From assembly GCA_964521075.1 (NCBI GenBank), contig CAZFPI010000002.1:5622-69621 (forward strand): a stretch of 64,000 bases of DNA. The letters run 5' to 3'. A model generated the notes under the pieces. The model saw nothing but the letters and a program-made list of their open reading frames with translations. It made no database searches and was not told the origin of the DNA. A program made the translations under genes and the position numbers. This document shows positions 27,565-36,439 of this stretch, one piece after another. Origin of the DNA: Sterolibacterium sp964521075. GTDB taxonomy: Bacteria; Pseudomonadota; Gammaproteobacteria; Burkholderiales; Rhodocyclaceae. Position 1 is the first letter of the stretch. Each line of letters begins with the position of its first letter.

Positions 27565-29028
27565 ATGACCACGCTCCTTCATCTCACGGCCGCCGGCCCG
27601 CAATACTGGCGTCGCCTGCGCGGCGAATGGCAACCTCTCGCCGCCCCGCCCGACACGCCCAGGCCCGTCTGGATCGTCACCGATCTGGCCGAAGAAACCC
27701 TGGTCGACATCGACATCCCCCGCCTTTACGGAGCCAACCGGAATACCCTGCTGGAACGCCAGCTCACCACGCGCTTCCCGGACACGCCCTACCGTCGCAC
27801 ACTGGACATCGCCCACGGCACAACCCTGCTCGACCGGCTGGCTCCGGTCAAACACACCCTCTTCGGCCTGCCCGCCGCCAAACGCATCGAAGACGAACTC
27901 GACGCCCGGCGACTGTCCATCGCCACACTCTGCCCGACCACCCTGCTGCTGGCTCACCTGGGCCAGCACAAATCCCTGCCGCCCAACCTCTTTATCGTCC
28001 TGCCTACCAGTGCCGGCCTGCGTATCGTTTTCCTCAAGAACCGGCTGCCCGTCCTGACCCGTCTGGCCCCCATCGTCAATGATGCCCGGGCACAAGCCGA
28101 AGAAATCCTGCGAACGCACCGCTATCTGGGCAATACGCGCATCCTGCCATTCGGAGCCCCCCCGCCTGCCGTCCTTCTGCTGGGCAAGGCCGACGACTTC
28201 GCCGCCCCGCTGGCCACAGCGAAAATCGGACTCGCCCCCCCGCCAGCCTCCTGGAAAATACCCGCCGCAGACGACTGGCGGCCCTTCCTGTTCGAGCTGG
28301 CTGTCCGGAAACAGCCTTACGGGCAACTGGCCCCCCTTCAACGGCGCATCCCCTGGATGGCCAGCCATCTGCGTCGCATGGCCCTGACCGGCGCGGCACT
28401 GACGCTTTGCACCGGGCTGACGACAGCGGCCATCAGCCTCAAGGAAATATTCGACATCCAGCGCACCAGAACAGCCGATGCCCGACTGCACCAGGAAACA
28501 AGAAGCAACCTGGATCTCATCGAAAAAACCATCGCAACCCTGGGGACTACGCCGGACAAAATGCGGCGAGCCATCGAGATCAATGACCACGAAATCATCG
28601 GCGCGCCGCCATTCGCCCGGCAAATGAAACAAATCGCCCAAGCCCTGGGTGACCCGCCGCCCGCCCGGATTGCCCTGCTCGAATGGCAGGTTTTGCCCGC
28701 CAGTGCCACTCCCTGCCAGCGATACCTGCCCCCGGCCAGTACCGATGCCGCCGCACCGGCTGAAACGACAGAAAATACCGCCGCCCCCCTGAAAGCAGAA
28801 CTTGCCTTCCAGATCGCCCTGCCCACCAGCATCAGCCCCCGCCTCAAGACAGAGGCCGTGCGCCAGATTTCCGCCCGCCTGAGCCGGATTCCCGGGGCGA
28901 CACTGATTCAGGATCCGGCAAAATCGCTTTCCAAAGACACACTGCGCGGCGGCGGCTCCGCCAGCGAAGATCCGGACAAAGCCCCCCTCTGGTGTCTGAC
29001 ACTCGCCCCGCAGGAGAAACAGCCATGA
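27565..29028 (+). CDS. GspL/MshI-like inner-membrane assembly protein (cytoplasmic domain, one TM, periplasmic domain)
   Basis: A 487-residue protein without an obvious family motif. Its plan is informative: a cytoplasmic domain of about 270 residues, one TM helix (about 271-292, MALTGAALTLCTGLTTAAI), a coiled-coil stretch and a periplasmic alpha/beta domain ending in LSRIPGATLIQDPA. This is the plan of GspL, or of PilM and PilN fused. It lies directly after the platform gene and overlaps the next small membrane gene, as gspL-gspM or mshI-mshJ do. Assigned by position and topology only. Confidence 0.65.
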   Translation: MTTLLHLTAAGPQYWRRLRGEWQPLAAPPDTPRPVWIVTDLAEETLVDIDIPRLYGANRNTLLERQLTTRFPDTPYRRTLDIAHGTTLLDRLAPVKHTLFGLPAAKRIEDELDARRLSIATLCPTTLLLAHLGQHKSLPPNLFIVLPTSAGLRIVFLKNRLPVLTRLAPIVNDARAQAEEILRTHRYLGNTRILPFGAPPPAVLLLGKADDFAAPLATAKIGLAPPPASWKIPAADDWRPFLFELAVRKQPYGQLAPLQRRIPWMASHLRRMALTGAALTLCTGLTTAAISLKEIFDIQRTRTADARLHQETRSNLDLIEKTIATLGTTPDKMRRAIEINDHEIIGAPPFARQMKQIAQALGDPPPARIALLEWQVLPASATPCQRYLPPASTDAAAPAETTENTAAPLKAELAFQIALPTSISPRLKTEAVRQISARLSRIPGATLIQDPAKSLSKDTLRGGGSASEDPDKAPLWCLTLAPQEKQP

Positions 29029-29642
29029 GCCCCCGGCGCAGCATTCTCCTCGCAGCCCGGCCCCAGCTCATCCTCCTGGCCGCAAGCCTCCTGCTGGCCA
29101 TATTGCTGGGCGGCGGTGGCGTTTTCCTTGAAGAAAGGGCACAAGATGAACTTCGCCAGCAAAATAGCCAGACCCAGCGTCTGCACGACGACCTGAACGC
29201 CCGCCAGGAAGAACTCGCCTATCTGACCAGCCACATCCAGGCCTTTCGAACACTCAAAGCCCAGGGGCTGCTGGAAGTGCCCGACCGGGAAAACTGGGTC
29301 GAAAATCTGCTATCCACCCGCCGGGAATTGCGTCTGCCCGACACACTGGCCTACACCCTTCCCCCCTCCAGGCCCTTGGTCGACCGCCCGGATGCCACAG
29401 CTGCCACGAATACCCCGGCGGCAACCGAGCCTCCCCCGGCAGATACTCCGCTCATCTACGACCTCGAAATCCGCCTGCGAGACATCCACGAAGGCGAGCT
29501 CCTCAATTTTCTGGCAGCCTTCCAGCCCTCGATCAAGGAACATTTCCGTGTCCAGTCCTGCCTGCTGAACAACCCCGGAGCCACGGGGCTGGAAGCCCAT
29601 TGCACCCTGCGTTTTTTCACCCTGCCGCCAGACACAAAATAA
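29025..29642 (+). CDS. GspM/PilO-like inner-membrane protein
   Basis: A 205-residue protein: short cytoplasmic start, TM helix (about 12-35), coiled coil (ERAQDELRQQNSQTQRLHD) and a C-terminal domain with YDLEIRLRDIHEGELLNFLA, resembling the ferredoxin-like fold of PilO/GspM. AGGAGA precedes the ATG at 29025, which overlaps the stop of the previous gene. It likely pairs with the GspL-like protein. It is the last gene of the assembly operon; no pilin gene follows. Confidence 0.65.
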   Translation: MSPRRSILLAARPQLILLAASLLLAILLGGGGVFLEERAQDELRQQNSQTQRLHDDLNARQEELAYLTSHIQAFRTLKAQGLLEVPDRENWVENLLSTRRELRLPDTLAYTLPPSRPLVDRPDATAATNTPAATEPPPADTPLIYDLEIRLRDIHEGELLNFLAAFQPSIKEHFRVQSCLLNNPGATGLEAHCTLRFFTLPPDTK

Positions 29643-29766
29643 CCGTAGCCCGGGCAGGCAGCCAGGAGCACACCGGGCCACGAAGCAGCACCCGCCCGGC
29701 AGCCTGTCTTTGAGCTACACTCCCGCGTTTCCTGCCTCTGTCACCATTCCCGAAAGGAACCCTCGC

Positions 29767-31593
29767 ATGTGTGGCATCGTTGCCGCCGTTGCCCGTCGCA
29801 ACGTTGTTCCCGTCCTCATCGAAGGATTATGCAAGCTCGAATATCGCGGCTATGACTCGGCCGGGCTGGCCGTGCTCAATCCCGGTCTTCACCGCCTTCG
29901 CAGCGTGGGCCGCGTGGCCGAGCTGTCCAGGCAGGCCGAAGGACTGAGCGCATCACTGGGCATCGCCCACACCCGTTGGGCCACCCACGGCGTGCCCGCC
30001 GAGCGCAATGCCCATCCCCACATTTCCGCCGGGCTGGCGGTGGTACATAACGGCATCATCGAAAACTTCGCCGAAATCCGCCAGCGTCTTTCCACGGCGG
30101 GTTATGTCTTCACCTCCGACACGGATACCGAGGTCATCGCCCACCTGGTTTGCGATCTGCTGAAAACAGCCCCCGACCTGACAGAAGCCGTGCGCCTGGC
30201 CACCGCGCAACTGGTGGGAGCCTATGCCATCGCCGTGCTGTGCGAGAAGAACGAACACATCATCGTCGCCCGTCAGGGCGCGCCGCTCTTGCTGGGCGTG
30301 GCCGACGACGGACTCTACGCTGCTTCCGATGCCTCTGCCCTGCTGCAGGTCACACGCCGCATGGTGTATCTGGAAGACGGCGATCTGGCCGTACTCGACC
30401 CGCAAGGCTACCGCCTCCTGCGCCAGGACGGCTCCCCCGTGGAACGTCCCTGCCACGAGAGCACACTGTCTGCCGATGCTGTCGAGCTGGGCACTTTCCA
30501 GCACTACATGCAAAAAGAAATTTTCGAGCAGCCCTCAGCCCTGGCCAATACGCTGGAAATGCTGGGCAGCGGCTCGTCGGCACAGAGTTTTTCGGCCAAT
30601 CTGTTCGGCGCGGCCGCCCCGGAACTGCTGAAGACGACGAAATCCGTGCTGATTCTCGCCTGCGGCACGAGCTTTCATTCGGGTCTGGTCGCCCGTTACT
30701 GGATCGAACAGCTGGCAGGCATTCCCTGCACGGTGGAAATCGCCAGCGAATACCGCTACCGCGTCTCCGTCACCGATCCGGAACAACTGGTCGTCGCCAT
30801 CTCCCAGTCGGGCGAAACAGCCGACACGCTAGCCGCCATCAAACACGCGAAATCCCGTGGCATGACACGCACCCTGGCCGTGTGCAATGTCGCTGAATCC
30901 GCCATCGTACGTGAGTGCGCGCTTCGCTTTTTAACAAGGGCAGGACTGGAAATCGGTGTCGCATCGACCAAAGCATTCACCACCCAGCTTGCCGCCTTGT
31001 TCCTGCTTGCCGCCACCCTCGCCCGCATCAACGGCAGACTCTCCCCCGAAGAAGAAACGACCCACCTCACCGCCTTGCGCCACCTGCCGCTGGCCATCAA
31101 AAAGGTACTCGAGCTCGAGGCAGACATCGCCCGCTGGGCCAAACGCTTTGCCAACAAGCAGCACGCGCTGTTTCTCGGGCGGGGCCACCATTACCCGATC
31201 GCCCTGGAAGGCGCGCTCAAGCTCAAGGAAATTTCCTATATCCATGCCGAAGGCTACCCGGCGGGCGAACTCAAACACGGGCCGCTGGCTCTGGTCGACC
31301 AGGACATGCCGGTGATTTCCGTCGCTCCGAACGACAATCTGCTGGAAAAACTCAAATCCAATCTGCAAGAAGTCCGCGCCCGGGGCGGGGAGCTCTACGT
31401 CTTCGCGGATGCCGACAGCGAAGTCGCCGCCAGCGAAGGGGTACACGTTCTACGCCTGCCGGAACATTACGGCTTGCTCTCTCCTGTGCTGCATGTCGTG
31501 GCCCTGCAGTTGCTGGCCTACCATGTGGCCCTGGTACGCGGCACGGATGTCGACAAGCCGCGCAATCTCGCCAAGTCGGTAACGGTCGAATAA
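29767..31593 (+). CDS. glmS: Glutamine-fructose-6-phosphate aminotransferase GlmS
   Basis: Makes glucosamine-6-phosphate for peptidoglycan and LPS. 608 residues; MCGIVAAV places the catalytic Cys second, as the N-terminal glutaminase needs. AHTRWATHG and NGIIENF belong to that domain, and two SIS domains (SQSGETADTLAAI; ALEGALKLKEISYIHAEGY) form the isomerase half; it ends KSVTVE. AAAGGA lies before the ATG at 29767; the frame open to 29710 is ignored since Cys must follow Met. No glmS ribozyme-like sequence was seen upstream. Confidence 0.98.
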   Translation: MCGIVAAVARRNVVPVLIEGLCKLEYRGYDSAGLAVLNPGLHRLRSVGRVAELSRQAEGLSASLGIAHTRWATHGVPAERNAHPHISAGLAVVHNGIIENFAEIRQRLSTAGYVFTSDTDTEVIAHLVCDLLKTAPDLTEAVRLATAQLVGAYAIAVLCEKNEHIIVARQGAPLLLGVADDGLYAASDASALLQVTRRMVYLEDGDLAVLDPQGYRLLRQDGSPVERPCHESTLSADAVELGTFQHYMQKEIFEQPSALANTLEMLGSGSSAQSFSANLFGAAAPELLKTTKSVLILACGTSFHSGLVARYWIEQLAGIPCTVEIASEYRYRVSVTDPEQLVVAISQSGETADTLAAIKHAKSRGMTRTLAVCNVAESAIVRECALRFLTRAGLEIGVASTKAFTTQLAALFLLAATLARINGRLSPEEETTHLTALRHLPLAIKKVLELEADIARWAKRFANKQHALFLGRGHHYPIALEGALKLKEISYIHAEGYPAGELKHGPLALVDQDMPVISVAPNDNLLEKLKSNLQEVRARGGELYVFADADSEVAASEGVHVLRLPEHYGLLSPVLHVVALQLLAYHVALVRGTDVDKPRNLAKSVTVE

Positions 31594-31708
31594 AATGCCC
31601 GGTTGGACGCGGAAAGAATCAGAGCCATAATCCGCGTTCCGCCCGCAGATGCCCATCAATGATTTCACCCCGTTCCCGGGGGCCGGACAAGACAGGAAGA
31701 CAGAAAAA

Positions 31709-32953
31709 ATGAAACGAGTAGATGACTTCCGCCTGAAGTTCGGCAAGCACGAGCTGGTCCCCATCATGATCGGCGGCATGGGCGTCGACATTTCGACGGC
31801 CGATCTTGCCCTGGAAGTCGCCCGTCTGGGCGGGGTAGGCCACATTTCCGACGCCATGGTGCCCACGGTCGCCGACCGCCGGTTCAAGACGCACTTCGTC
31901 CGGGACAAGCTCAAACAATACAAGTTCAATGTCGCCAACGCCGACAAATCCGTCGTGCAGTTCGACCTGGGCCTGCTCGAAGAAGCCTCGCGCATGCATG
32001 TGGGCAAGACCATGGAAGCCAAACGCGGGCCGGGCATGGTGTTCGTAAACTGCATGGAAAAGCTCACCATGAACGCCCCGCGCGAAACCCTGCGGGTACG
32101 GCTCAGGGCCGCGCTCGATGCCGGGGTCGACGGCATCACGCTTTCCGCCGGGCTGCATCTGGGCTCCTTCGCACTGATCGAAGACCACCCCCGCTTTCGC
32201 GATGCCTATCTGGGCATCATCGTCTCCTCCTTGCGCGCCCTTCAGCTTTTTCTGCGGAAAAACGCCCGCGTCAATCGCCTGCCCGATTTCGTCGTCGTCG
32301 AAGGCCCGCTGGCCGGGGGCCACCTGGGCTTCGGCATGGACTGGGCAGAATATGACCTGGCCACCATCACCGCCGAAATCCAGACCTGGCTGAAAGCCGA
32401 AAGCCTCGACATTCCGCTCATCCCCGCCGGAGGCATCTTCACCGGCACGGATGCGGCCACCTTCCTCGAAAACGGCGCGGCCGCCGTGCAGGTTTCCACC
32501 CGTTTCACGGTCGCCAAAGAATGCGGGCTGCCCGAAAACGTCCAGCAGGAATACTTCAAGGCCAACGAAGACGACATCGAAGTCAACCTGCTCTCCCCCA
32601 CGGGCTACCCCATGCGGATGCTCAAGCACTGCCCGGCCATCGGCTCCGGCATCCGCCCCAATTGCGAAGCCTTCGGCTACATCCTCGACGGCTCGGGCAA
32701 ATGCGCCTACATCACCGCCTACAACAAGGCACTCGAAGCCAATCCGGACACCAAAACGCTCTCGGTCAAGGACAAAACCTGTCTTTGCACCCACATGCGA
32801 AATTTCGACTGCTGGACCTGCGGCCACTACACCTACCGGCTCAAGGACACCACGCGCAAACTGGACGACGGCAGCTACCAGATACTGACCGCCGAACACA
32901 TCTTCCGCGACTACCAGTACAGCACCGACCACCAGATCGCCCTGCCCGAGTGA
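31709..32953 (+). CDS. Nitronate monooxygenase-like FMN flavoprotein with four-cysteine C-terminal motif (IpdC-like candidate)
   Basis: A TIM-barrel flavoprotein of the nitronate monooxygenase family, 414 residues. PIMIGGMGVDIST starts the barrel; EGPLAGGHLGFGMDW (His about 205) is the family's catalytic and FMN segment; IPAGGIFTGTDAATFLENGAAAVQ binds phosphate. The C-terminal 110 residues are unusual: C308, C319, C332, then C358-x-C360-x7-C368-x2-C371, which could bind zinc or an Fe-S cluster. Steroid degraders carry a relative, IpdC, acting on the last steroid rings; position just upstream of two ketosteroid-dehydrogenase genes makes such a role plausible, but sequence alone cannot decide. 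AGGAAG precedes the ATG at 31709; an ATG at 31649 is possible. Confidence 0.8.
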   Translation: MKRVDDFRLKFGKHELVPIMIGGMGVDISTADLALEVARLGGVGHISDAMVPTVADRRFKTHFVRDKLKQYKFNVANADKSVVQFDLGLLEEASRMHVGKTMEAKRGPGMVFVNCMEKLTMNAPRETLRVRLRAALDAGVDGITLSAGLHLGSFALIEDHPRFRDAYLGIIVSSLRALQLFLRKNARVNRLPDFVVVEGPLAGGHLGFGMDWAEYDLATITAEIQTWLKAESLDIPLIPAGGIFTGTDAATFLENGAAAVQVSTRFTVAKECGLPENVQQEYFKANEDDIEVNLLSPTGYPMRMLKHCPAIGSGIRPNCEAFGYILDGSGKCAYITAYNKALEANPDTKTLSVKDKTCLCTHMRNFDCWTCGHYTYRLKDTTRKLDDGSYQILTAEHIFRDYQYSTDHQIALPE

Positions 32954-32984
32954 GCAGGCACTTTCACACAGAGCAAAGCCCGTC

Positions 32985-34643
32985 ATGAAGTTTGATGATC
33001 GTGCCAACCGTCACGTCCCCGTATCCCCCCCCCTGGTCATCCACGATCCGGAACATCATTCCTGGGATGCCGAAACCGATGTCGCCATCGTCGGCATCGG
33101 CCTGGCCGGGGCGTCGGCGGCTCTGGAAGCTGCGAACCAGGGCGTTCGCGTTCTGGCACTCGACCGCCTGGCAGGCGGCGGAGCCTCCCGGCTTTCCGGC
33201 GGTGTGGTCTACACCGGTGGCGGCACACGGCAGCAGCGCGAAGCCGGTGTCGAGGACAGCCCGGACAATATGTTCGAATACCTCAAAATCCAGGTGGGTG
33301 GCGTCGTATCAGATGCCACCTTGCGCCGCTTCTGCCAAGACAGCGTAGCCAATCTCGAATGGCTGGAAAGCTTTGGGGTACGTTACGCCAGCCGCTACTA
33401 CAAGGAAAAAAACTCCTTTCCCGGCGGCCACTGGGGCCTCTACCACTCCGGCAACGAAGCCTACGCCCCCTACAACGCGAACACGACCCCCGCCGCGCGG
33501 GGCCACATCACCCAGGGTAGCGGCTATTTTGGCGGCCCGGCCGTCATGGACCCGCTGCTCCTTGCCATGCGCGCGCACCCGAAGGTCGAACTGCAAACCT
33601 ACGCCTGCGTCCATCGCCTGATCGTTGACCCGCAAAATCGCATCATCGGTCTGGCCTACCGGCTAGGCCCCCAGTCCGGCCTGATCCCCGCCTTGCGGAC
33701 GGGCCTGCACCGTCTGGCCAGCAAGATCAACATCGGCATGCCGCGCGCAGGAGCCCCCTTCCGCTGGCTGGCCACACGCTTTGAAGCCTTCGACCGCGAA
33801 AAACAGGTGCGCGTCAAAAAAGGCGTCGTCCTCAGCGCGGGCGGCTTCGTTTTCAACCGCGCCATGATCGAACAGGCCACGGATGCCCCCATGCGTACCC
33901 CCCACGCACTGGGCGAAGACTGCAACGGCAGCGGCATCCGCCTGGGGCTCACGCAGGGAGCCTCCACCGGCCGGATCGACCGGCTGACCTACTGGCGTTT
34001 CTACGCCCCGCCCCATGCCTGGCTCAATGCCGTCAGCGTCGGGCTGAAAGGGCAAAGGCTGTGCAACGAAGCCCTTTATGGCGCGACAGTTGCCGACGAC
34101 ATGCTCGAAAAAAGCCAGGGACGCGGCTGGCTCATCCTCGATGCCCCACTGATGCAAGCCGCCCGGGCACAGCTTCGCCACGACAAGAGCATCGCCCTCG
34201 TGCAAAAGCTCATGAGCCTCATGTACATCTTCCGCTGCACCGCCCGGGCCGACAGCCTCGCCGGGCTCGCCGGCAAGATCGGCATCCCCGCTGCCGCGCT
34301 GGAACAAACCATCGCCCGTTACAACCAGGACATCGCCAGCGGCCAGCCCGACGAACACGCCAAGCCCGACAAATACCGCACAGCCATCACAACCGGCCCC
34401 TTCCTCGCCATCGACATCAGCATCGGCTCGAAATTCCCCTGCCCCACGCTGACACTGGGCGGCCTGAACGTGGAAGAAGACAGCGGCCGGGTTCTCGACG
34501 AGCAAAAAAACCCCATCCCGGGCCTCTACGCCGCCGGGCGAAACGCCGTCGGCCTGTGTGCACACACTTACATCAGCGGCCTTTCCCTGGCTGATTGCCT
34601 GTTCAGTGGGCGTCGGGCCGGGCGGCATGCCGCCAACGGCTGA
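32985..34643 (+). CDS. FAD-dependent 3-ketosteroid dehydrogenase-family flavoprotein (possibly delta4-5-alpha type)
   Basis: A 552-residue FAD_binding_2 flavoprotein. The dinucleotide fold VAIVGIGLAGASAALEA and GGASRLSGGVVYTGGG are N-terminal; LSAGGFVFNRAMIEQ, FPCPTLTLGGLNV and LYAAGRNAVGLCAHTYISGLSLADCLFSGRRAG close the FAD site. The ending SGLSLADCxFSGRRAG resembles, from memory, 3-ketosteroid delta4-(5-alpha)-dehydrogenases more than delta1 enzymes, and it lacks the YPGAGxTLGP motif of its neighbour. 31 bases after the flavoprotein gene and 37 before kstD, on the same strand. A fumarate- or urocanate-reductase-like role is the main alternative. Confidence 0.78.
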   Translation: MKFDDRANRHVPVSPPLVIHDPEHHSWDAETDVAIVGIGLAGASAALEAANQGVRVLALDRLAGGGASRLSGGVVYTGGGTRQQREAGVEDSPDNMFEYLKIQVGGVVSDATLRRFCQDSVANLEWLESFGVRYASRYYKEKNSFPGGHWGLYHSGNEAYAPYNANTTPAARGHITQGSGYFGGPAVMDPLLLAMRAHPKVELQTYACVHRLIVDPQNRIIGLAYRLGPQSGLIPALRTGLHRLASKINIGMPRAGAPFRWLATRFEAFDREKQVRVKKGVVLSAGGFVFNRAMIEQATDAPMRTPHALGEDCNGSGIRLGLTQGASTGRIDRLTYWRFYAPPHAWLNAVSVGLKGQRLCNEALYGATVADDMLEKSQGRGWLILDAPLMQAARAQLRHDKSIALVQKLMSLMYIFRCTARADSLAGLAGKIGIPAAALEQTIARYNQDIASGQPDEHAKPDKYRTAITTGPFLAIDISIGSKFPCPTLTLGGLNVEEDSGRVLDEQKNPIPGLYAAGRNAVGLCAHTYISGLSLADCLFSGRRAGRHAANG

Positions 34644-34680
34644 CTCCATTCGTCTCCCCTCTGCTTTTTCAGGAATCCCC

Positions 34681-36360
34681 ATGACCACACCACAAGACAG
34701 CACCACCTATGATGTCATCGTCGTCGGCTCGGGAGCCGGTGCCATGCTCACCGCCGCGCGCGCCCACGATCTGGGGCTTTCCGTTCTCGTGGTCGAAAAG
34801 AGCGACAAATACGGCGGCACATCGGCGGTTTCCGGTGGCGCGATCTGGATTCCCAACAACAGCCAGATGAAAATCAAGGACAGCTACGACGACGCCCTGG
34901 CCTATGTCAAAGCCGCCACGCGCGGGCTTGTTGCGGAAGACCGTCTGCACGCCTATCTCGACAGCGCGCCGCAGATGGTCGAATACATCAACAGCAAGAT
35001 GACACTCAACTACTTCCCCTGTCATCGCTACCCCGATTACTACCAGCACCTGCCGGGCTCCCGCCCGGGCGGGCGCACCATGGAACCCAATCTTTTCGAT
35101 GCCTCCCTGCTCGGCGAAGAATTCGACAACCTGCGCCTGTCCTACAACGGCACGCTCCTGATGGGCAAGGCCAGCATGACCGCCACACAAGCCCACGTCA
35201 TGCTCTCCAAACAGCCTGGCTGGATGCTGCAGGTCATGAAAACCCTGGGCCGTTACTTCCTCGACATCCCCTGGCGTCTCAAAACGAAGCACGACCGGAT
35301 TCGCGGTCTGGGCAACGCCATGGCCGCCGGCCTGCGCCACGCCCTTCTGGTTCGCAAGGTTCCGCTGTGGCTGAACACGCCTTTTGAATCACTGACCACC
35401 GAAGGCGGCCGCGTGACCGGCATCGTCGTCAAACGCAATGGCCAGACGCTCACGCTCACGGCCCGTCGTGGCGTTGTCCTCGGCGCGGGCGGTTTCGAGC
35501 GCAACCAGCAAATGCGCGAACAATATCTGCCCAAACCCAGCAAAGCCGAATGGAGCGTGACCCCCCCGCACAACACCGGCGACACCATCCGCGCGGCCCA
35601 GGCCATCGGCGCGAAAACCGAGCTCATGAACTGGGCCTGGTGGACACCCTCCATTCATGTGCCAGGCGAGCCCTATCAGGTGGGCCTCTTTGCCGAACGC
35701 AACCTTCCCGGCTGCATCGTGATCAACGGCCAGGGCCAGCGTTTCGTCAATGAAGCCTCGCCCTATCTCGAATTCGGCGCGGCGATGTACGCGGAAAATG
35801 ACAAGAACGGCAAGGGTGTGCCCTGCTGGCTGATCTTCGATGCCAAATTCCGCTACAACTACCCCATGGGCCCGCTCATGCCCAGCCAGATCGCCCCCGA
35901 CCGCAAATCCTGGCTCGGCAAGGTGTACTGGAAAGACGACACCCTGGACGGCCTGGCCAAACAAATCAACGTCGACGCCGCCGGCCTCAAAAAGACGGTG
36001 GAACTCAACAATGAATACGCGCAAAGCGGCAAGGACAAGGACTTCAACAAGGGCAGCAACGTCTTCGACTGCTACTACGGCGACTGCAACGTAAAGCCCA
36101 ACCCCTGCATCGCCCCCATCCTCAAGGCCCCCTTCTACGCCATGCGCGTCGATGCAGGCGACATCGGCACCAAAGGTGGCCTGCTCACCGACAAGGATGC
36201 CCGCGTTCTCGACCAGAACAATCAACCCATCGAAGGGCTGTTCTGCATCGGCAACAATTCCGCCTCCGTTATGGGCACGGCCTACCCCGGCGCGGGCGGC
36301 ACACTCGGCCCGGCCATGACTTTCGGCTTCCGCGCTGCGAACTTCATCGCAGGAAAGTAA
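34681..36360 (+). CDS. kstD: 3-oxosteroid 1-dehydrogenase KstD
   Basis: A 559-residue flavoprotein that introduces the delta1 double bond into ring A of 3-ketosteroids. The FAD motif VIVVGSGAGAMLTAARAH (about 12-29), KYGGTSAVSGGAIWIPNN, GVVLGAGGFERNQQMREQYLP and the ending ASVMGTAYPGAGGTLGPAMTFGF are characteristic of KstD. The ATG at 34681, 37 bases after the previous stop, is the family start; the frame is open further up. Forms a three-gene run with the previous two flavoproteins. Its electrons would pass to a quinone or other acceptor. Highly probable KstD; exact substrate unknown. Confidence 0.92.
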   Translation: MTTPQDSTTYDVIVVGSGAGAMLTAARAHDLGLSVLVVEKSDKYGGTSAVSGGAIWIPNNSQMKIKDSYDDALAYVKAATRGLVAEDRLHAYLDSAPQMVEYINSKMTLNYFPCHRYPDYYQHLPGSRPGGRTMEPNLFDASLLGEEFDNLRLSYNGTLLMGKASMTATQAHVMLSKQPGWMLQVMKTLGRYFLDIPWRLKTKHDRIRGLGNAMAAGLRHALLVRKVPLWLNTPFESLTTEGGRVTGIVVKRNGQTLTLTARRGVVLGAGGFERNQQMREQYLPKPSKAEWSVTPPHNTGDTIRAAQAIGAKTELMNWAWWTPSIHVPGEPYQVGLFAERNLPGCIVINGQGQRFVNEASPYLEFGAAMYAENDKNGKGVPCWLIFDAKFRYNYPMGPLMPSQIAPDRKSWLGKVYWKDDTLDGLAKQINVDAAGLKKTVELNNEYAQSGKDKDFNKGSNVFDCYYGDCNVKPNPCIAPILKAPFYAMRVDAGDIGTKGGLLTDKDARVLDQNNQPIEGLFCIGNNSASVMGTAYPGAGGTLGPAMTFGFRAANFIAGK

Positions 36361-36439
36361 GCCCAGAAACCCGGGGAACCCAAGGCACTGTGCCCCCCGG
36401 CCCTCCGCCGGGGCGAGGTATCAGCCGCCCTTCACCCCC

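Noticed and set aside
29643..29766. Possible glmS ribozyme
   Set aside because: No recognisable ribozyme core; Gram-negative bacteria usually control glmS by small RNAs.
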